From Hirsutella rhossiliensis (taxonomy: Eukaryota > Ascomycota > Sordariomycetes > Hypocreales > Ophiocordycipitaceae), in NCBI RefSeq assembly GCF_020360975.1, contig NW_025408670.1, forward strand, positions 5,456,001 to 5,520,000: 64,000 nt of DNA, given 5' to 3'. The translations under genes and the position numbers were made by a program. Of this stretch, positions 32,579 through 44,315 are shown piece after piece. Position 1 is the first letter of the stretch. Every line of letters begins with the position of its first letter. The notes under the pieces are model-generated. The model had not been told where the DNA came from. It did not search any database and worked only from the letters and a program-made list of their open reading frames with translations.

Positions 32579-35500
32579 ATGGACCGCGCCAGAAAACGTA
32601 AGCTGTGCACCTCCGTCTCTGCTCTTTTCTCTCGCTGACTGCTCTGCAGAAGAGCTGCGCTCACTCAACGAGAGGGCTTGGTCCGGCGACAACGGTTGGC
32701 ACCCCCTTTCTCTTCCCAGCGAGAAAGCACGCGCATATACAAGCATGAGGACAAGGGAAATGAAGCGCACTCGGGATGCTAAAATTTTGACGTCTAGGTC
32801 TATCTCCCGTCGGCGGCGCACTCGACTCGTCCCTCAAGAAGAACACGGCTTTCATCAAACGACTGCGAACGGCAGTCACCTCCGCAACCCTCGGTACCTT
32901 TCTGCAAGACATCCGCACCTTGAGCTTGCATAAATACCTCTCAGAAATTGTCTCCGCCTGCTACGAGGGTCTCTGCAAACTCAAGTCGCCAGGGGAGATT
33001 GAGGCTGGCGTCGAGATCGTAAGCGCCCTCCACCAACGCTTCGGTCCGGCTGAGTTCACCGAATATCTCGCCTGGCTACTCGGCAAGGGAATGGCCACGC
33101 CCGACAAAAGCTTTCTCAAGACTCTGGCCCCAGAAGCCCGCGAAAAGGAAGAAAAGGAGCGAATCACCCGTCAGAGATCTCTTTTGCGCGTCATTACCGA
33201 ACTCTGGCTGGTTGGCGTCCTCCGAACTCTGGATGACGCGACCAAGCCCGACGATGCGACAAAGGGCGCTACCAGCAAGACCGCCGAACTCAAAGCACGC
33301 GGAAGTTCCAACAAGGGTAGCAACACCGAACCGTTCCCTCTCGAGGTTCTCAAGGATCTGCTGGGGCATGACCGGGAGCATGCCAATCTGCCCTTGCTAG
33401 TCGTGTTCGTCAAAGCTTTCAGCTGGGATATTCTTGGTGTCAAAACGGCAGGGTCCGAGGGGCGAAAGACGATTGAAGAGGATGGCGTCGCCAATGCAAC
33501 GACTGGAGTACCTCCAGAAGCCGAGGATGCCCTCGAGTCATCTATATCAGAACACCCCTTCACGCCACAAGATGTAGCCGAGCGCTTCCGAAGCGTGCTG
33601 CAACGATACTTTGATGACGTGACGGCACATTTGATCCGAGACCAAAAGTCTATTCAGTCCCAGGCTCGCAGGAACGCCGAAGCCTACGTCAAATCTGGCG
33701 AGGTTTTTGAGGACCGCCAAGCAAACTACGAGAGACTGGTCAAGGCCCAGGATAGGATGGTCTCCAACGCTCAAGTCATTGCCGATGTCATCGGTGCCGA
33801 CATGCCAGAATTGAAGGATTCCGATGACCCGCTGGCGACATCGAGCGGTTCGATTGGTCTTGTAAAGACGAGCGACTACTTGCGATCGATGGGCGAAGGC
33901 CCAGGAATCTGGGCAGACGAGGACGAGCGACGTTTCTACGAGAACCTGGTGGACCTGAAAGGCAAGGTCCCCCCGATTCTCCTCGAAGATGGGCGGAAGA
34001 AGAAGACGGATGCGGATGAGCAGGTCGGGAAAAGGGTCGAAGCCCCTGAGACCGCAGAAAACAACAAGGCAACTGAAGCCGCAGATGAACAGTCCATGGC
34101 TATTGCAAATAAGACAATCGGGGCTCAGGTTGATGCATTGCTGGCGCGTCTACCCGAGCTCTCCAACAAAGAAGTCATTGACCAAACCGCCGTCGACTTT
34201 TGCTTTCTCAACTCCAAAGCTTCCCGCAATCGCCTGGTCAAGGCCTTGACCGAGGTCCCCAAGGGCCGAAGCGACTTGCTCCCTTCATGGTCACGACTCG
34301 TTGCCACACTTGGTCGATACATGCCCGACGTCCCCAAGGGGCTCGTGGACTATCTCGATGCCGAATTCCGTAGCTTGCAGCGGCGCAAGGAAAAGGACTT
34401 CCTTGGCCAAGTACGGCTCAGCAACATTCGATATCTTGCAGAGCTGACCAAGTTTGGCGTTGTCCCGGAGCACGTCGTGTTCCACTGCCTCAAAGTCAGT
34501 CTCGACGAATTTTCCCGGATGAACATTGAGATCCTCTGCAACTTGATCGAGAACTGCGGTCGATACTTGCTCAAGAACCCAGACACCGCTCCGCGCATGG
34601 CCAGCTTCTTGGAGACTCTTCAGCGGAAAAAATCGGTGCAGCACATCGGCCAGCCCGAAAGGATGCTCATCGACAACGCTGTCTACTACGTGGACCCGCC
34701 CGAGAGACCCGCAATCGAGCAAAAGGAGCGCACGCCAATGGAACTCTTTATTCGAAAACTGGTCTACGGTGACCTGACCAAAAGGAACTACAGCAAGATT
34801 TTGAAGCAGATTCGAAGGTTTCATTGGGAGGAAACAGACGTGAGAATCTTGGCCCCTGATCCGCACTGGATGTTGAACTCGTCACTGACGCCGGCTTCCA
34901 GGTCGTTGCTATCTTGGAAAAAGTCTTTTCCAAGCCAGGGAAAGTCAAGTACGGAAACATTCATCTTCTGGGGATTCTTTTGAGCGCCCTGCACCGCCAT
35001 CACCCGGACTTTGTCGTCAAGGTCATCGACAGCGTCATCGAGTCTGTGAGCTTTGGCCTGGAGCAGAATGATTTCCGCTTCTTCCAACGTCGCATCGCAG
35101 AAGTGAAATACCTGGGAGAGCTTTACAATTACCGGATGCTAGAGCATCCCGTGATATTCGACACAATGTACAAGATTATGACATTTGGATACGGTGAGTC
35201 GGCAGAGCGTAGCAAGCGTAGGTGCCCCCAGTTGACCCAGTTGACACCTTACAGGTGGTCCGCCTGTCCCTGGGCGGTTAAACCCTTTCGACCCGCCGGA
35301 CGACTTCTTCCGAATTCGTCTCATCGCCACGATCCTGGAGACGTGTGGGATGTTCTTCAACCGAGGAGCTGCAGGAAAGAAGCTGGACTCTTTTCTGTCA
35401 TTTTTTCAGGTGCGTCTAACCTTGAGCGCCTTGCACGAACTTCAAATCTAACTGCGGTGTTCTCAGTACTATGTCCATACCAAGGCGTCTCTTCCAATGG

Positions 35501-36354
35501 AAATGGAATTCGTCGTGCAAGACATCCTCGCGGTTACTCGACCGCAGTGGAAGCTCGCTGCCAGCTTAGAGGAGGCGACGAAAGCTTTCCAGCTCGCTAT
35601 TGCCCAGGACCAAAAAACAGCCGGGGCCGACAAAGCCATTGAGCCAGACGAGGCGACGAGCGGTATGTCATCCGACGACGAAAATGGAGACGTGGACGAC
35701 GTCGAACCGTACGGTGATGGCGAAGACGAAAGCGTCTCGGACGAAGACGAAGTCGAGGTGGGCAACTTGTGCTTCATATCCCAGCACATCAGCCGGCTGA
35801 CCCCTGGACAGCAAGAAGATGAAGACGATTCTGCGCACGAGAGTGATTTCAACGAAGAAGCAATCATCGTCACTCGACAAGAGGAGGCGATTGATCCTCA
35901 GGACGAGGCGGAGTTTGAGCGGGAGTACGCCAGGATGATGGCCGAGAGCCTCGAGTCCCGCAAGTTCGAACGCAAGCAGCTATTTGACGTGCCACTACCC
36001 GTGCGGCCCAAGAATCGCGATCTAGCCACGTCGACGTCGCAGGGCGAGGAGGGTGCTCCCCCGGGCAACACCATGGCCTTTTCGCTTTTGACAAAGAGGG
36101 GCAATCGTCAGCAGGTTAGGCAGCTGCACACCGGTAGCAAAAGGGAAACTCATGTGCTGACACGGAAGCAGACACGAACGGTGGAGCTGCCGTCAGACTC
36201 AACATTTGCGATTGCCATGAAATCCCAACAACAGGCAGAGAAGGAAGAACAGCAGCGCATCAAGAATCTTGTCCTTAACTATGATCTGCAACAAAGCGAA
36301 GACCAAGAAGGCAAGCCCAAAGCCACCGTCGCCGGCGGCGGAAAGTTGAACTAA
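32579..36354 (+). CDS. UPF2: Nonsense-mediated decay factor Upf2/Nmd2
   Basis: Upf2 bridges Upf1 and Upf3 in nonsense-mediated mRNA decay in the cytoplasm. The N-terminal part (MDRARK-QELRSLNERAW, SSLKKNTAFIKRLRTA, FLQDIRTLSLHKYLSEIVSA) matches the first MIF4G domain. Two further MIF4G domains follow (QVDALLARLPELSNKEVIDQ; FHWEETD-VVAILEKVFSKPGKVKYGNI). An acidic stretch (about 35640-35760) and a C-terminal Upf1-binding tail (FDVPLPVRPKNRD, MAFSLLTKRGNRQQ) close the protein. Exons are 32579-32597, 32650-32694, 32798-34839, 34902-35193, 35255-35409 and 35467-36354, giving 1,146 residues. The first two exons are very short (19 and 45 bases). The second intron uses a GTTGGC donor. Confidence 0.92.
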
Positions 36355-37707
36355 CGTGGTCCTCATCCAGGCAATGATCGACTGCCGACGTTCCATCAGA
36401 ACCGGACCGAGAAACCGAGTAAGGATCGGGGACAAAGAGTCCGGAAGCTGCAGCTAAGCGACGTCGATTGGTGAGGAGTGTGTCCGGATCAAGCACAAGA
36501 GCAAAGCCGAGCCGCCGCCATGCAGGGGACGAGCAAAGCCGACGAATTCGGTCCAAGGCCGCCTCAAGGACCGATATGCGAACCGCGCAGGCGTAACTTC
36601 TGTCGCCTGTGCGTTCCACGACGCCTTCCTGCTTCAGTCAGGTTTGCTTGTGACTGGTCGTCTGCGATAGATGATGCGGCGAGCGAAGACGAAAAAAGCC
36701 AGACGATCCAAGGGCCTGCAGGCACCTAGCTATGGCATCTTCTGCGCCTGACGGGATCTACTTCCTGGTCTCTGGGGTCGGCAGTGCACCGCAATCACGA
36801 GCGGTGGATTCATTGCCAGTGAGGGGGAGACCGAGTCTGGATTCTTGTGGACATGCTTGCCGATTGGGTAGGGATGCATCTTACCGAGGCCGTGGAGGCA
36901 GCTTGGATCTGTGCGATGGATGACCTGGCATGAACAAGGAAGCGGGGATAAAGGATTGGTGGCTGGCTGTAGGTATGGTACGGTAGTCGGCTGCCAACGT
37001 CGCAGAGGTTACTTACTGGTCGGGACGAGGCGACGCCCAATTGGCTTCGTGTGCGTGGCAACCAACAGGTGTGCAAACGGTTATCGGGCCTTGCGACTGG
37101 GAGGCAGAGGCGGAGGCAGAGGCAGAGGCGGAGGCAGAGGCAGAGGCGGAGGCGGACACGGTGAGCTCCCTGTGTCCTGCAGCCGGTGGATTGCTGCCTT
37201 GTGCCAGGTCTGTCTTCTATTCTTATCACCCAGGCGGATGGCTGGAGGCAGGCAGGTGTGCAAGGTACAGTACGGAGTGGTAGGTGGCGAGGGGTCGGGT
37301 ACCTGCTGCCGGCTGGTGCACGTGGTGACTCTGGATATGCGAGGGTGAGACAAAGAAGGCCTGAAGTCGATGAAATTTCAACACCGACCTCGATTCCTTC
37401 GCTCTCCCGCCTCGCCTTTCTCCCCCTCCTCCGCCTCGGCTTCGCTGTCAAGCTGCCTTGGGCATTCGTATTTCTCGCGCGACCTTACCATCGTCTAGAG
37501 AGCGCCGCAGGTCTCGGATAACGTACATCTAGAGCTAGGACCAAGCTTGGACCTCGATTTGGCCCATGGCAGGCGACAGCAGATTGAAACGCCATCTCAC
37601 CAAATAGGCCGGCCGGAGTGCCTCGGCACAGCGAATCCAAGAGCGGGCTTCTGGAATTGTCGATACACCGCTCCAGTCCCTGTTCGTGAGCGAACCCTTG
37701 GCGCACC
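36355..37707. other. Intergenic region upstream of the chitin synthase, no recognised gene
   Basis: About 1.35 kb. It contains the GAGGCA/GAGGCG minisatellite at 37101-37154. Short frames only. A leader of some length for the chitin synthase is likely, as usual for these genes. Confidence 0.5.
37101..37154 (+). repeat. GAGGCA/GAGGCG hexamer minisatellite
   Basis: Nine tandem hexamers, all GAGGCA or GAGGCG, in the order A,G,A,A,G,A,A,G,G. The A-A-G pattern suggests an 18-base higher-order unit. One frame would give an (EA)n run and another Gly/Arg repeats, but there is no gene context for either. Confidence 0.75.
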
Positions 37708-39897
37708 ATGGCCATCACCAATGAGTGGCCGGTCAGAGACGTATGTGACAGCCCGAAGCTTCCTTTCTTACTGTTTAACTGATCGTGCCATAGATTGTCT
37801 ACTCCTCCATCGTCGGGGTGGTCATGTTGATGGCCTGTCTCGAGTGGTTTCTCTGGGTCGCGGCCTTCATGTACTGCTTGTTCAAGGTTTTTCGCAAAGC
37901 TGAGCACTGGTCCATTCGCATCCTCTGCATCCTGGTCGGTATTGCCTTTGCTTTGCTTCGGTATGCCCCTCCCCTCTGGCCAAGGCGGCAGTTTCGAGGC
38001 TGACGGAGAGCCCCTCAGCTTCATATTCTTACCCATCATGGTGGTGACACTGCCTCTTCCGAGTCAAATCTCCAGGTATTGGCCCAAGGCCGTCGTGTCT
38101 TTCCTGCAATGGTTTGCTTTCTGGAGCTTTGCCATTCTGCTCACGGTTCCCTGGCTGTTCTGCGTCTATCAGCTTGTCACCAACCAACTCGGCCGTACTA
38201 CGCGAATCAAGCGGGTCCTCGACGACGTGACGGCTCCCAAGGTGGTCATCGTCATGCCCTGCTACCGAGAAGAGCTCGACGTGCTCATCAAAGCCGTCAA
38301 CTCGGTCGTTGACTGCGACTATCCGCCGGCCTGCATCCATGTCTTCCTCTCCTTTGACGGCGAGCAAGTGGATGAGCTGTATCTCAACACCATCCAAAAG
38401 CTCGGCGTGCCCCTGATCACGGGCACGTATCCCCGGAGCATCGACGTAACCTACAAGGCAGCCCGCATCACGATATCGCGTTTTCCACACGGCGGCAAAC
38501 GACACTGCCAAAAGTCGACTTTCAAGCTCATCGACAGCGTCTATGCCAGGTATCTCAAGAGGAACGACAATCTCTTTATTCTCTTCATCGACTCGGACTG
38601 CATCCTGGACAAGGTCTGCTTGCAGAACTTTGTTTACGACATGGAGCTTAGCCCAGGAAACTCGAGAGACATGCTGGCCATGACTGGCGTCATTACGTCG
38701 ACAACCCGCAAGCACAGCATCATCACCCTGCTCCAGGACATGGAATATATCCACGGCCAGCTGTTCGAGCGCACGGTCGAGTCGGGCTGCGGCTCGGTGA
38801 CATGTCTGCCGGGGGCGCTCACCATGCTCCGCTTCTCAGCCTTTAGGAGAATGGCCAAGTATTACTTTGCGGACAAGGCGGAGCAGTGCGACGACCTCTT
38901 TGACTTTGCCAAATGCCACCTGGGGGAGGATCGATGGCTCACGCACCTCTTCATGATTGGCGCCAAGAAGCGTCATCAGATCCAGATGTGCACGTCGGCC
39001 TTTTGCAAGACTGAGGCCGTGCAGACCTATCGGTCCCTGGTTAAGCAGCGGCGTCGATGGTTCCTGGGCTTCATCACCAACGAGGTGTGCATGCTGACAG
39101 ACTGGCGGCTGTGGAAACGGTACCCGACGTTGATTGTGGTGCGCTTCATGCAGAACACGATACGCACCACGGCCTTGCTATTCTTCGTCATGGTCCTGGC
39201 GCTTCTGACAACAGTGGTTAAGGTGGACAACCTGCCCGTCGGGTTCATCGCCGTCTCCTTGGGTCTCAACTGGCTCCTGATGCTCTACTTTGGCGCCAAG
39301 CTGCGGCGGTTCAAGATTTGGCTGTACCCACTTATGTTCGTCTTGAACCCATTCTTCAATTGGTACTACATGGTATACGGAATCTTCACTGCAGGGCAAA
39401 GGACGTGGGGCGGGCCTCGGGCCGACGCGGCGGCGGCGGACAGCAACACAACGGCGCGAGAGGCAGCGGAGCAGGCCGAAATGCAGGGCGACGAGCTCAA
39501 CGTGGTGCCAGAGTCATTCAAGCCAGCTCAAGAGGCGCGAAGAGCCGCCAGCAAATCGCAGTCGCAGGCGGCCATGCTTGGCCGCACTAGGAGCGTGGTG
39601 AGGCCCCCGGACAAGATTGACGGCAAATTCTCAGCTCGGCAGCGGACGGCAACGGGCACCTACGCGCACCCGGACGAGGCTGAGGCCGGCTCTTCGCTCA
39701 TGGGCAGGGTGGTGCCGTCTCAGCGGCCGTATTACGGGGCCGGCGACTGGCGCGACTCGCTCGACAGCATCGACTCGAGCCGGACAGATGAGAAGGCGCC
39801 GTACGCCGGGGTCCAGGTCGACAGATTCATGGGAGAGGAGGACCGTCGCAAGTATCTGATTGCACAGCAAGCCCAGCTACAGCGTCCCCAGAGGTGA
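37708..39897 (+). CDS. Chitin synthase, division 2 (class VI-like)
   Basis: Membrane glycosyltransferase (GT2) making cell-wall chitin from UDP-GlcNAc. Short N-terminal hydrophobic segments (VVMLMACLEWFLWVAAFMY, IRILCILVGIAFALLR) lead to VVIVMPCYRE, HVFLSFDGEQVDELY, FILFIDSDCILD, CLPGALTMLR, EDRWLTHLFM and the catalytic signature QRRRW. Further helices and a polar, Ser/Ala-rich tail of about 165 residues follow. Exons are 37708-37740, 37794-37960 and 38019-39897, giving 692 residues. No myosin motor or cytochrome b5 domain, so it is not class V or VII, and it is too short for typical class IV. Class VI (chsD-like) fits best; the class call is moderate, the enzyme call firm. Confidence 0.88.
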
Positions 39898-40974
39898 GCG
39901 AGGTTGGCGCAGGCGCCGACCTGGACTGGGCAGGGTTAGACTGGGTGCAACCGAGGGGGCCGTTGCAAGGGCAGAGGATGTAAGTAAGCACAAAGATGGA
40001 TGAGAGACGATATGCAATCTGCGCCATTGACTTGGTCAAGGTTGGGAGCCAAGATGGCCGCGGGCGGCGTTTTTGATTGGACCATCTGGCAGGACACACG
40101 TGTACAGCCAGCCAACTATGCGTGGAGAATCGGCCATGTGTAAAGTTGTGTATGCGAATGGGAAACGAGACCAAGTCGAGGCTGTCATGAGGGTCGTGGA
40201 CGGGGCCAGCTGGCGCCGATGCTGTTGTACAGTACAAAGGGTGGTAAAGAAGTCGACTGGCAGCATCTGGAAAATTCTGCGACCTTCTATGCGGAACATG
40301 ATGAGGGGTGAGGAGTACCTCGACGCCCCATGGCGGGGCACGCTTCAACAAGTACATGTCCACCGGGCGCCGGCGCTATCTATACCGGTTTTTTCCCAGC
40401 GCCCCGCGCCACCTGCAGGTACCCCTCACGACGCAGGGGGTACCGGGTATTTGAGCCGGCTCAACCGCGAGCAGCCTTTTTAGTACTGTATACATATTTC
40501 CTCGTGGGTATTGAGCGTGAGGTGCGAGTACCAGAAACCTTTGCCAGAAGCCATGTGCACAACAAGCACACCGCCCACGCACGGCAACAGAAAAAAAGCA
40601 GGTTCCATCTTTTTTAGCTCATTAGCCCAACCTGATATTGCCCGTTGATTCCACCGCATCGCTCCCCTTCCGAGCCAGCTTCCGCAACCTCGTCCTCTTT
40701 GCCGTCTCGTCCGGAAAAAACCTGGCTTTCAACCGCTTTCGAGCTTTCATCCACCGCGGCTTGGGTCTGTCGATTCCTGCGCTTGCCTCTTCGCCGCTCT
40801 TTCTCAACTGGGTTGTTGCCGCGGACAAGCAAGTCGAAAGAACAAATCAGAAAGACAAAAATTGAGACAAGAGAGAGAAAGAGCGCGTGTGTTGTGAGAA
40901 AGAAGCGTGAAAGAGCGTGAGAGTGAGGCAGAAGCTACACACATACAGAGGGGACTTTTGCAAAATCAGGAACA
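39898..40974. other. Intergenic region upstream of Hsp88, no recognised gene
   Basis: About 1.08 kb. The last 120 bases are a purine-rich leader (GAGAGAAAGAG-type). TTTC/GAAA words are frequent at 40700-40920, but no clean heat-shock element (alternating GAA/TTC every 5 bp) was found. Nothing else stands out. Confidence 0.5.
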
Positions 40975-43571
40975 ATGAGCGTCGTCGGTAAGTCGTTGCC
41001 TCCTCTCCAAGCAGATATGCTGGTGCTGACAACTTCCCTTCCCCGGCATCGCAGGTGTCGATTTCGGAACCCTCAAGACAGTGGTCGCTGTCGCGAGAAA
41101 TCGTGGCGTCGACGTGGTGAGTAGTCGCTATACCAAGCCAACTTGACCCATGTCCGCCCGTGGCTAACGATGATGATGCCGCAACAGATCACCAACGAGG
41201 TCTCCAACAGAGCTACCCCGTATGTGGCCTTACCCCCCCTCCCCAGTTTCTATCGGGCCAACGGAACTCGACTAACACGGCATGCTTGCCACAACAGGTC
41301 CCTGGTAGGCTTCGGGCCCAAATCGCGTTACCTCGGCGAGGCCGCCAAGACACAGGAGATTTCCAACCTCAAGAACACTGTCGGCTGCCTCAAGCGCCTC
41401 GCCGGCCGCTCCTTCAACGATCCCGATGTCCAGGTTGAGCAGCAGTACATGACGGCGCCGCTCGTCGACATCAATGGCCAGGTCGGCGCCGAGGTCTCCT
41501 ACCTCGGCAACAAGGAAAGGTTCACGGCGACCCAGCTTGTGGCCATGTATTTGAGCAAGATCAAGCAGACCGCTGCCAACGAGCTAAAGCTACCCGTGTC
41601 TGACCTCTGCATGAGCGTCCCCGCCTGGTTCACCGATGTCCAGCGTCGAGCCCTTCTCGACGCCGCCGAGATTGCCGGCCTGAAGCTGCTGCGCCTCATG
41701 AACGACACCACCGCCGCCGCCCTCGGCTGGGGCATCACCAAGCTCGATCTTCCCGGTCCCGAGGAGCGCCCCCGCCGCGTTTGCTTCGTTGACGTTGGCC
41801 ACAGCAACTACACGTGCTCTGTCGTTGAATTCAAAAAGGGCGAGCTTGCCGTCAAGGCAACCGCCTGGGACCGCCACTTTGGCGGCCGAGACTTCGACAA
41901 GGCCCTTGTCGACCACTTGGCTAAGGAGTTCAAGGGCAAGTACCAGGTGGATATTTACACCCACGGGCGTGCCATGGCTCGCACCATCGCCGCCGCCGAG
42001 AGGACCAAAAAGATCCTTTCAGCCAACCAACAGGCGCCCGTCAACATCGAGTCCCTCATGAACGACGTCGACGCCTCCGCCATGGTCACCAGGCAAGAGT
42101 TTGAGGCCATGATTGAGCCCCTGCTGAAGCGCGTTCACATGCCCCTGGAGCAAGCCCTGGCCCAGGCGGAGCTTTCCAAGGAAGACATCGACGTCGTCGA
42201 GATTGTCGGCGCCGGCTCCCGCGTACCCGCGCTCAAGGATCGCATCCAAGCTTTTTTTGAAAAGCCACTTTCCTTCACCATGAACGCAGATGAGGCTATT
42301 GCCCGCGGCTGCGCCTTTAGTTGCGCAATCCTCTCTCCCGCCTTCCGAGTTCGCGATTTCTCTGTTCAGGATATCATCAGCTACCCCATCGAATTTGCCT
42401 GGGAGAAGGCTCCCGACATCCCAGACGAGGACACCAGCCTGACCGTTTTCAACAAGGGCAACGTGCTGCCCTCGACCAAGATCCTGACCTTCTACCGCAA
42501 GCAGCCCTACGACCTCGAGGCACGCTTCGCACACCCCGAAGAGTTGCCAGGGAAAATGAACCCCTGGATCGGACGCTTCTCCGTCAAAGGCGTCAAGGTG
42601 GAGGGCGAAGATGACTTCATGATATGCAAGCTCAAGGCCCGCGTCAACATTCATGGCGTCTTGAATGTCGAAAGCGGCTACTACGTCGAAGATCAGGAAG
42701 TTGACGAAGAGATTAAAGATGAAGAGCCAAAGGGGGATGGCGAGAAGAAAGACGTCGATGTGAGTTTTGTCCTATTCAAGCCTATGCTTGGGACCCCAGA
42801 CAACAAAGCTCGTACCTCTCCCCCATTTGCGAGCAGCGTTGGCCGCCCCATCTCACTGCGTCGTCTTCGTGCCCGCATGCGCTAACCTCACTTTTCTTTA
42901 GGCAATGGAATCCGATAGCAAGGAGGCGCCTGCCAAGAAGACTCGTAGAGTAAAGAAGCAGGTCCGCAAGGGCGATCTTCCCATTTCCAGCGGAACGTCC
43001 TCGCTGGATGCCACCGCCAAGTCTGCTCTCATGGAGAAGGAATCCGGCATGGTCATGGAGGACAAGCTCGTGGCCGATACCGAGGAGAAGAAGAATGAGC
43101 TCGAGACATACATCTACGACCTCCGCGCCAAACTTGACGACCAATACGCCGAGTTTGCCAGCGAGGAGGAGAAGTCGACTATCAAGCAGAAACTGGAAGC
43201 CGCCGAGGTAAGTGCCCCGACGAGTATCACCCCTAGCGTCTATGCACCGTGCTTACGCCTATGTTCTTTCCTAGGACTGGCTATATGACGAGGGCGATGA
43301 TGCGTCCAAGGGCGTCTATGTTGCCAAGCTAGAGGAACTTCGCGGCATGGCTGGACCCATTGTGCAGCGTCATTTTGAGAAAGTCGAGGCAGAGCGACGT
43401 GCTGTGCAGGAGCGTGTCGATGCCGAGCAGGCCGCCAAAAGAGCCGCTGAGGAAGAGGCTCGCAAGGCTGCTGAGGCCGAGAAGGCGGCCCAGCAGGGAG
43501 GAAGCGACCAAGAAATGAAGGATGCCGATGCGCCGCAAGCGGACTCGGAGGAAGCCAACGACCCCAAATAG
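40975..43571 (+). CDS. hsp88: Hsp110-family chaperone Hsp88/Sse1
   Basis: Cytosolic Hsp110 protein, nucleotide-exchange factor and holdase partner of Hsp70. The N-terminal ATPase domain starts MSVV-GVDFGTLKTVVAVARN and has ITNEVSNRATP-SLVGFGPK, LMNDTTAAALGWGI, VGHSNYTCSVVEF, AAAERTKKILSAN and VEIVGAGSRVPAL. An extended substrate domain and a helical C-terminus with DWLYDEGDDASK follow. It ends in DPK, not EEVD. Exons are 40975-40987, 41055-41116, 41188-41219, 41298-42759, 42902-43207 and 43275-43571, giving 723 residues, near Neurospora Hsp88. The dense 5' introns are common in fungal chaperone genes. The acidic/lysine-rich loop (EEIKDEEPKGDGEKKD) marks Hsp110 rather than Hsp70. Confidence 0.95.
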
Positions 43572-44315
43572 AATGAGCAAGCTGATTTTTTCTTTATCTC
43601 CGTTTACAGACTGGTGGAGGAGGGATGGAGAGGCAGACGAAAATGCGGGAGCCGCATAGAACGGGGCCGGCCATCGGGGGACCGCTGACACTCGGCCAAC
43701 CCCCCGTTGCGGCCATGGCCTCGGAAAGGAACTTGAGGGACTAAGTTATGATGGGAACGCGTCCATGTTTAGACAAAACCTAAATACATGACTACCTTGG
43801 TCACTCGCTCCGTCGGCCTGTGGACCTTCGGACCCTCTGTGTACCATATGCGCATCCCCGCATGGCCCTGGTACCTGTGCAAGCGACTGCAGACTCGGGG
43901 AGTGTTCAAGGCTTCAGTGCCCCGCCAGGCCAGATCTGCATGGCCCCATCCAGCAAGCAACGCGCGATAGATAGGCACAAGCCCCTCCAAGCAGCTCCCT
44001 GGGCGTTGCAAATCCGAGTCCTCGACATTTGGACCTCGCCGCGCAATTTTTGGCCCTTGTTCGGTGCATGCTTCATCTTCTTGATGCCTCGTCGTCAAGC
44101 ACGAAAGGCACATCGCGTGTTTACCAAGTTTCCATCTGTGGCAGCATATAACTTATGACATCATTCCGAGTGGCGTGCGGAAAACAAGAGCCATGGTCCC
44201 GTCACTCCCGCCTCATTCACTCCCCTGGCACGACACGCGGTAACTACCAATCGCGTCCCTCTCTGAACTCGTGCCCCTGCATCCCCCCTGGAGCCGACAC
44301 CCAGGTACCATGCTT
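43572..44315. other. Convergent intergenic region, no recognised gene
   Basis: About 740 bases between the 3' ends of Hsp88 and eIF5B. It should hold both terminators. A frame at 43820-44158 has no recognisable content. Confidence 0.5.

Noticed and set aside
37041..37283. A frame encoding an (EA)n protein across the minisatellite
   Set aside because: The repeat alone creates the open frame; there is no gene context.
38029..38754. A 241-codon antisense frame in the chitin synthase
   Set aside because: Shadow of the coding strand; no recognisable protein, and all catalytic motifs are on the plus strand.
40500..40974. Possible heat-shock elements before Hsp88
   Set aside because: GAA and TTTC words are frequent but not in the alternating 5-bp array that defines the element.
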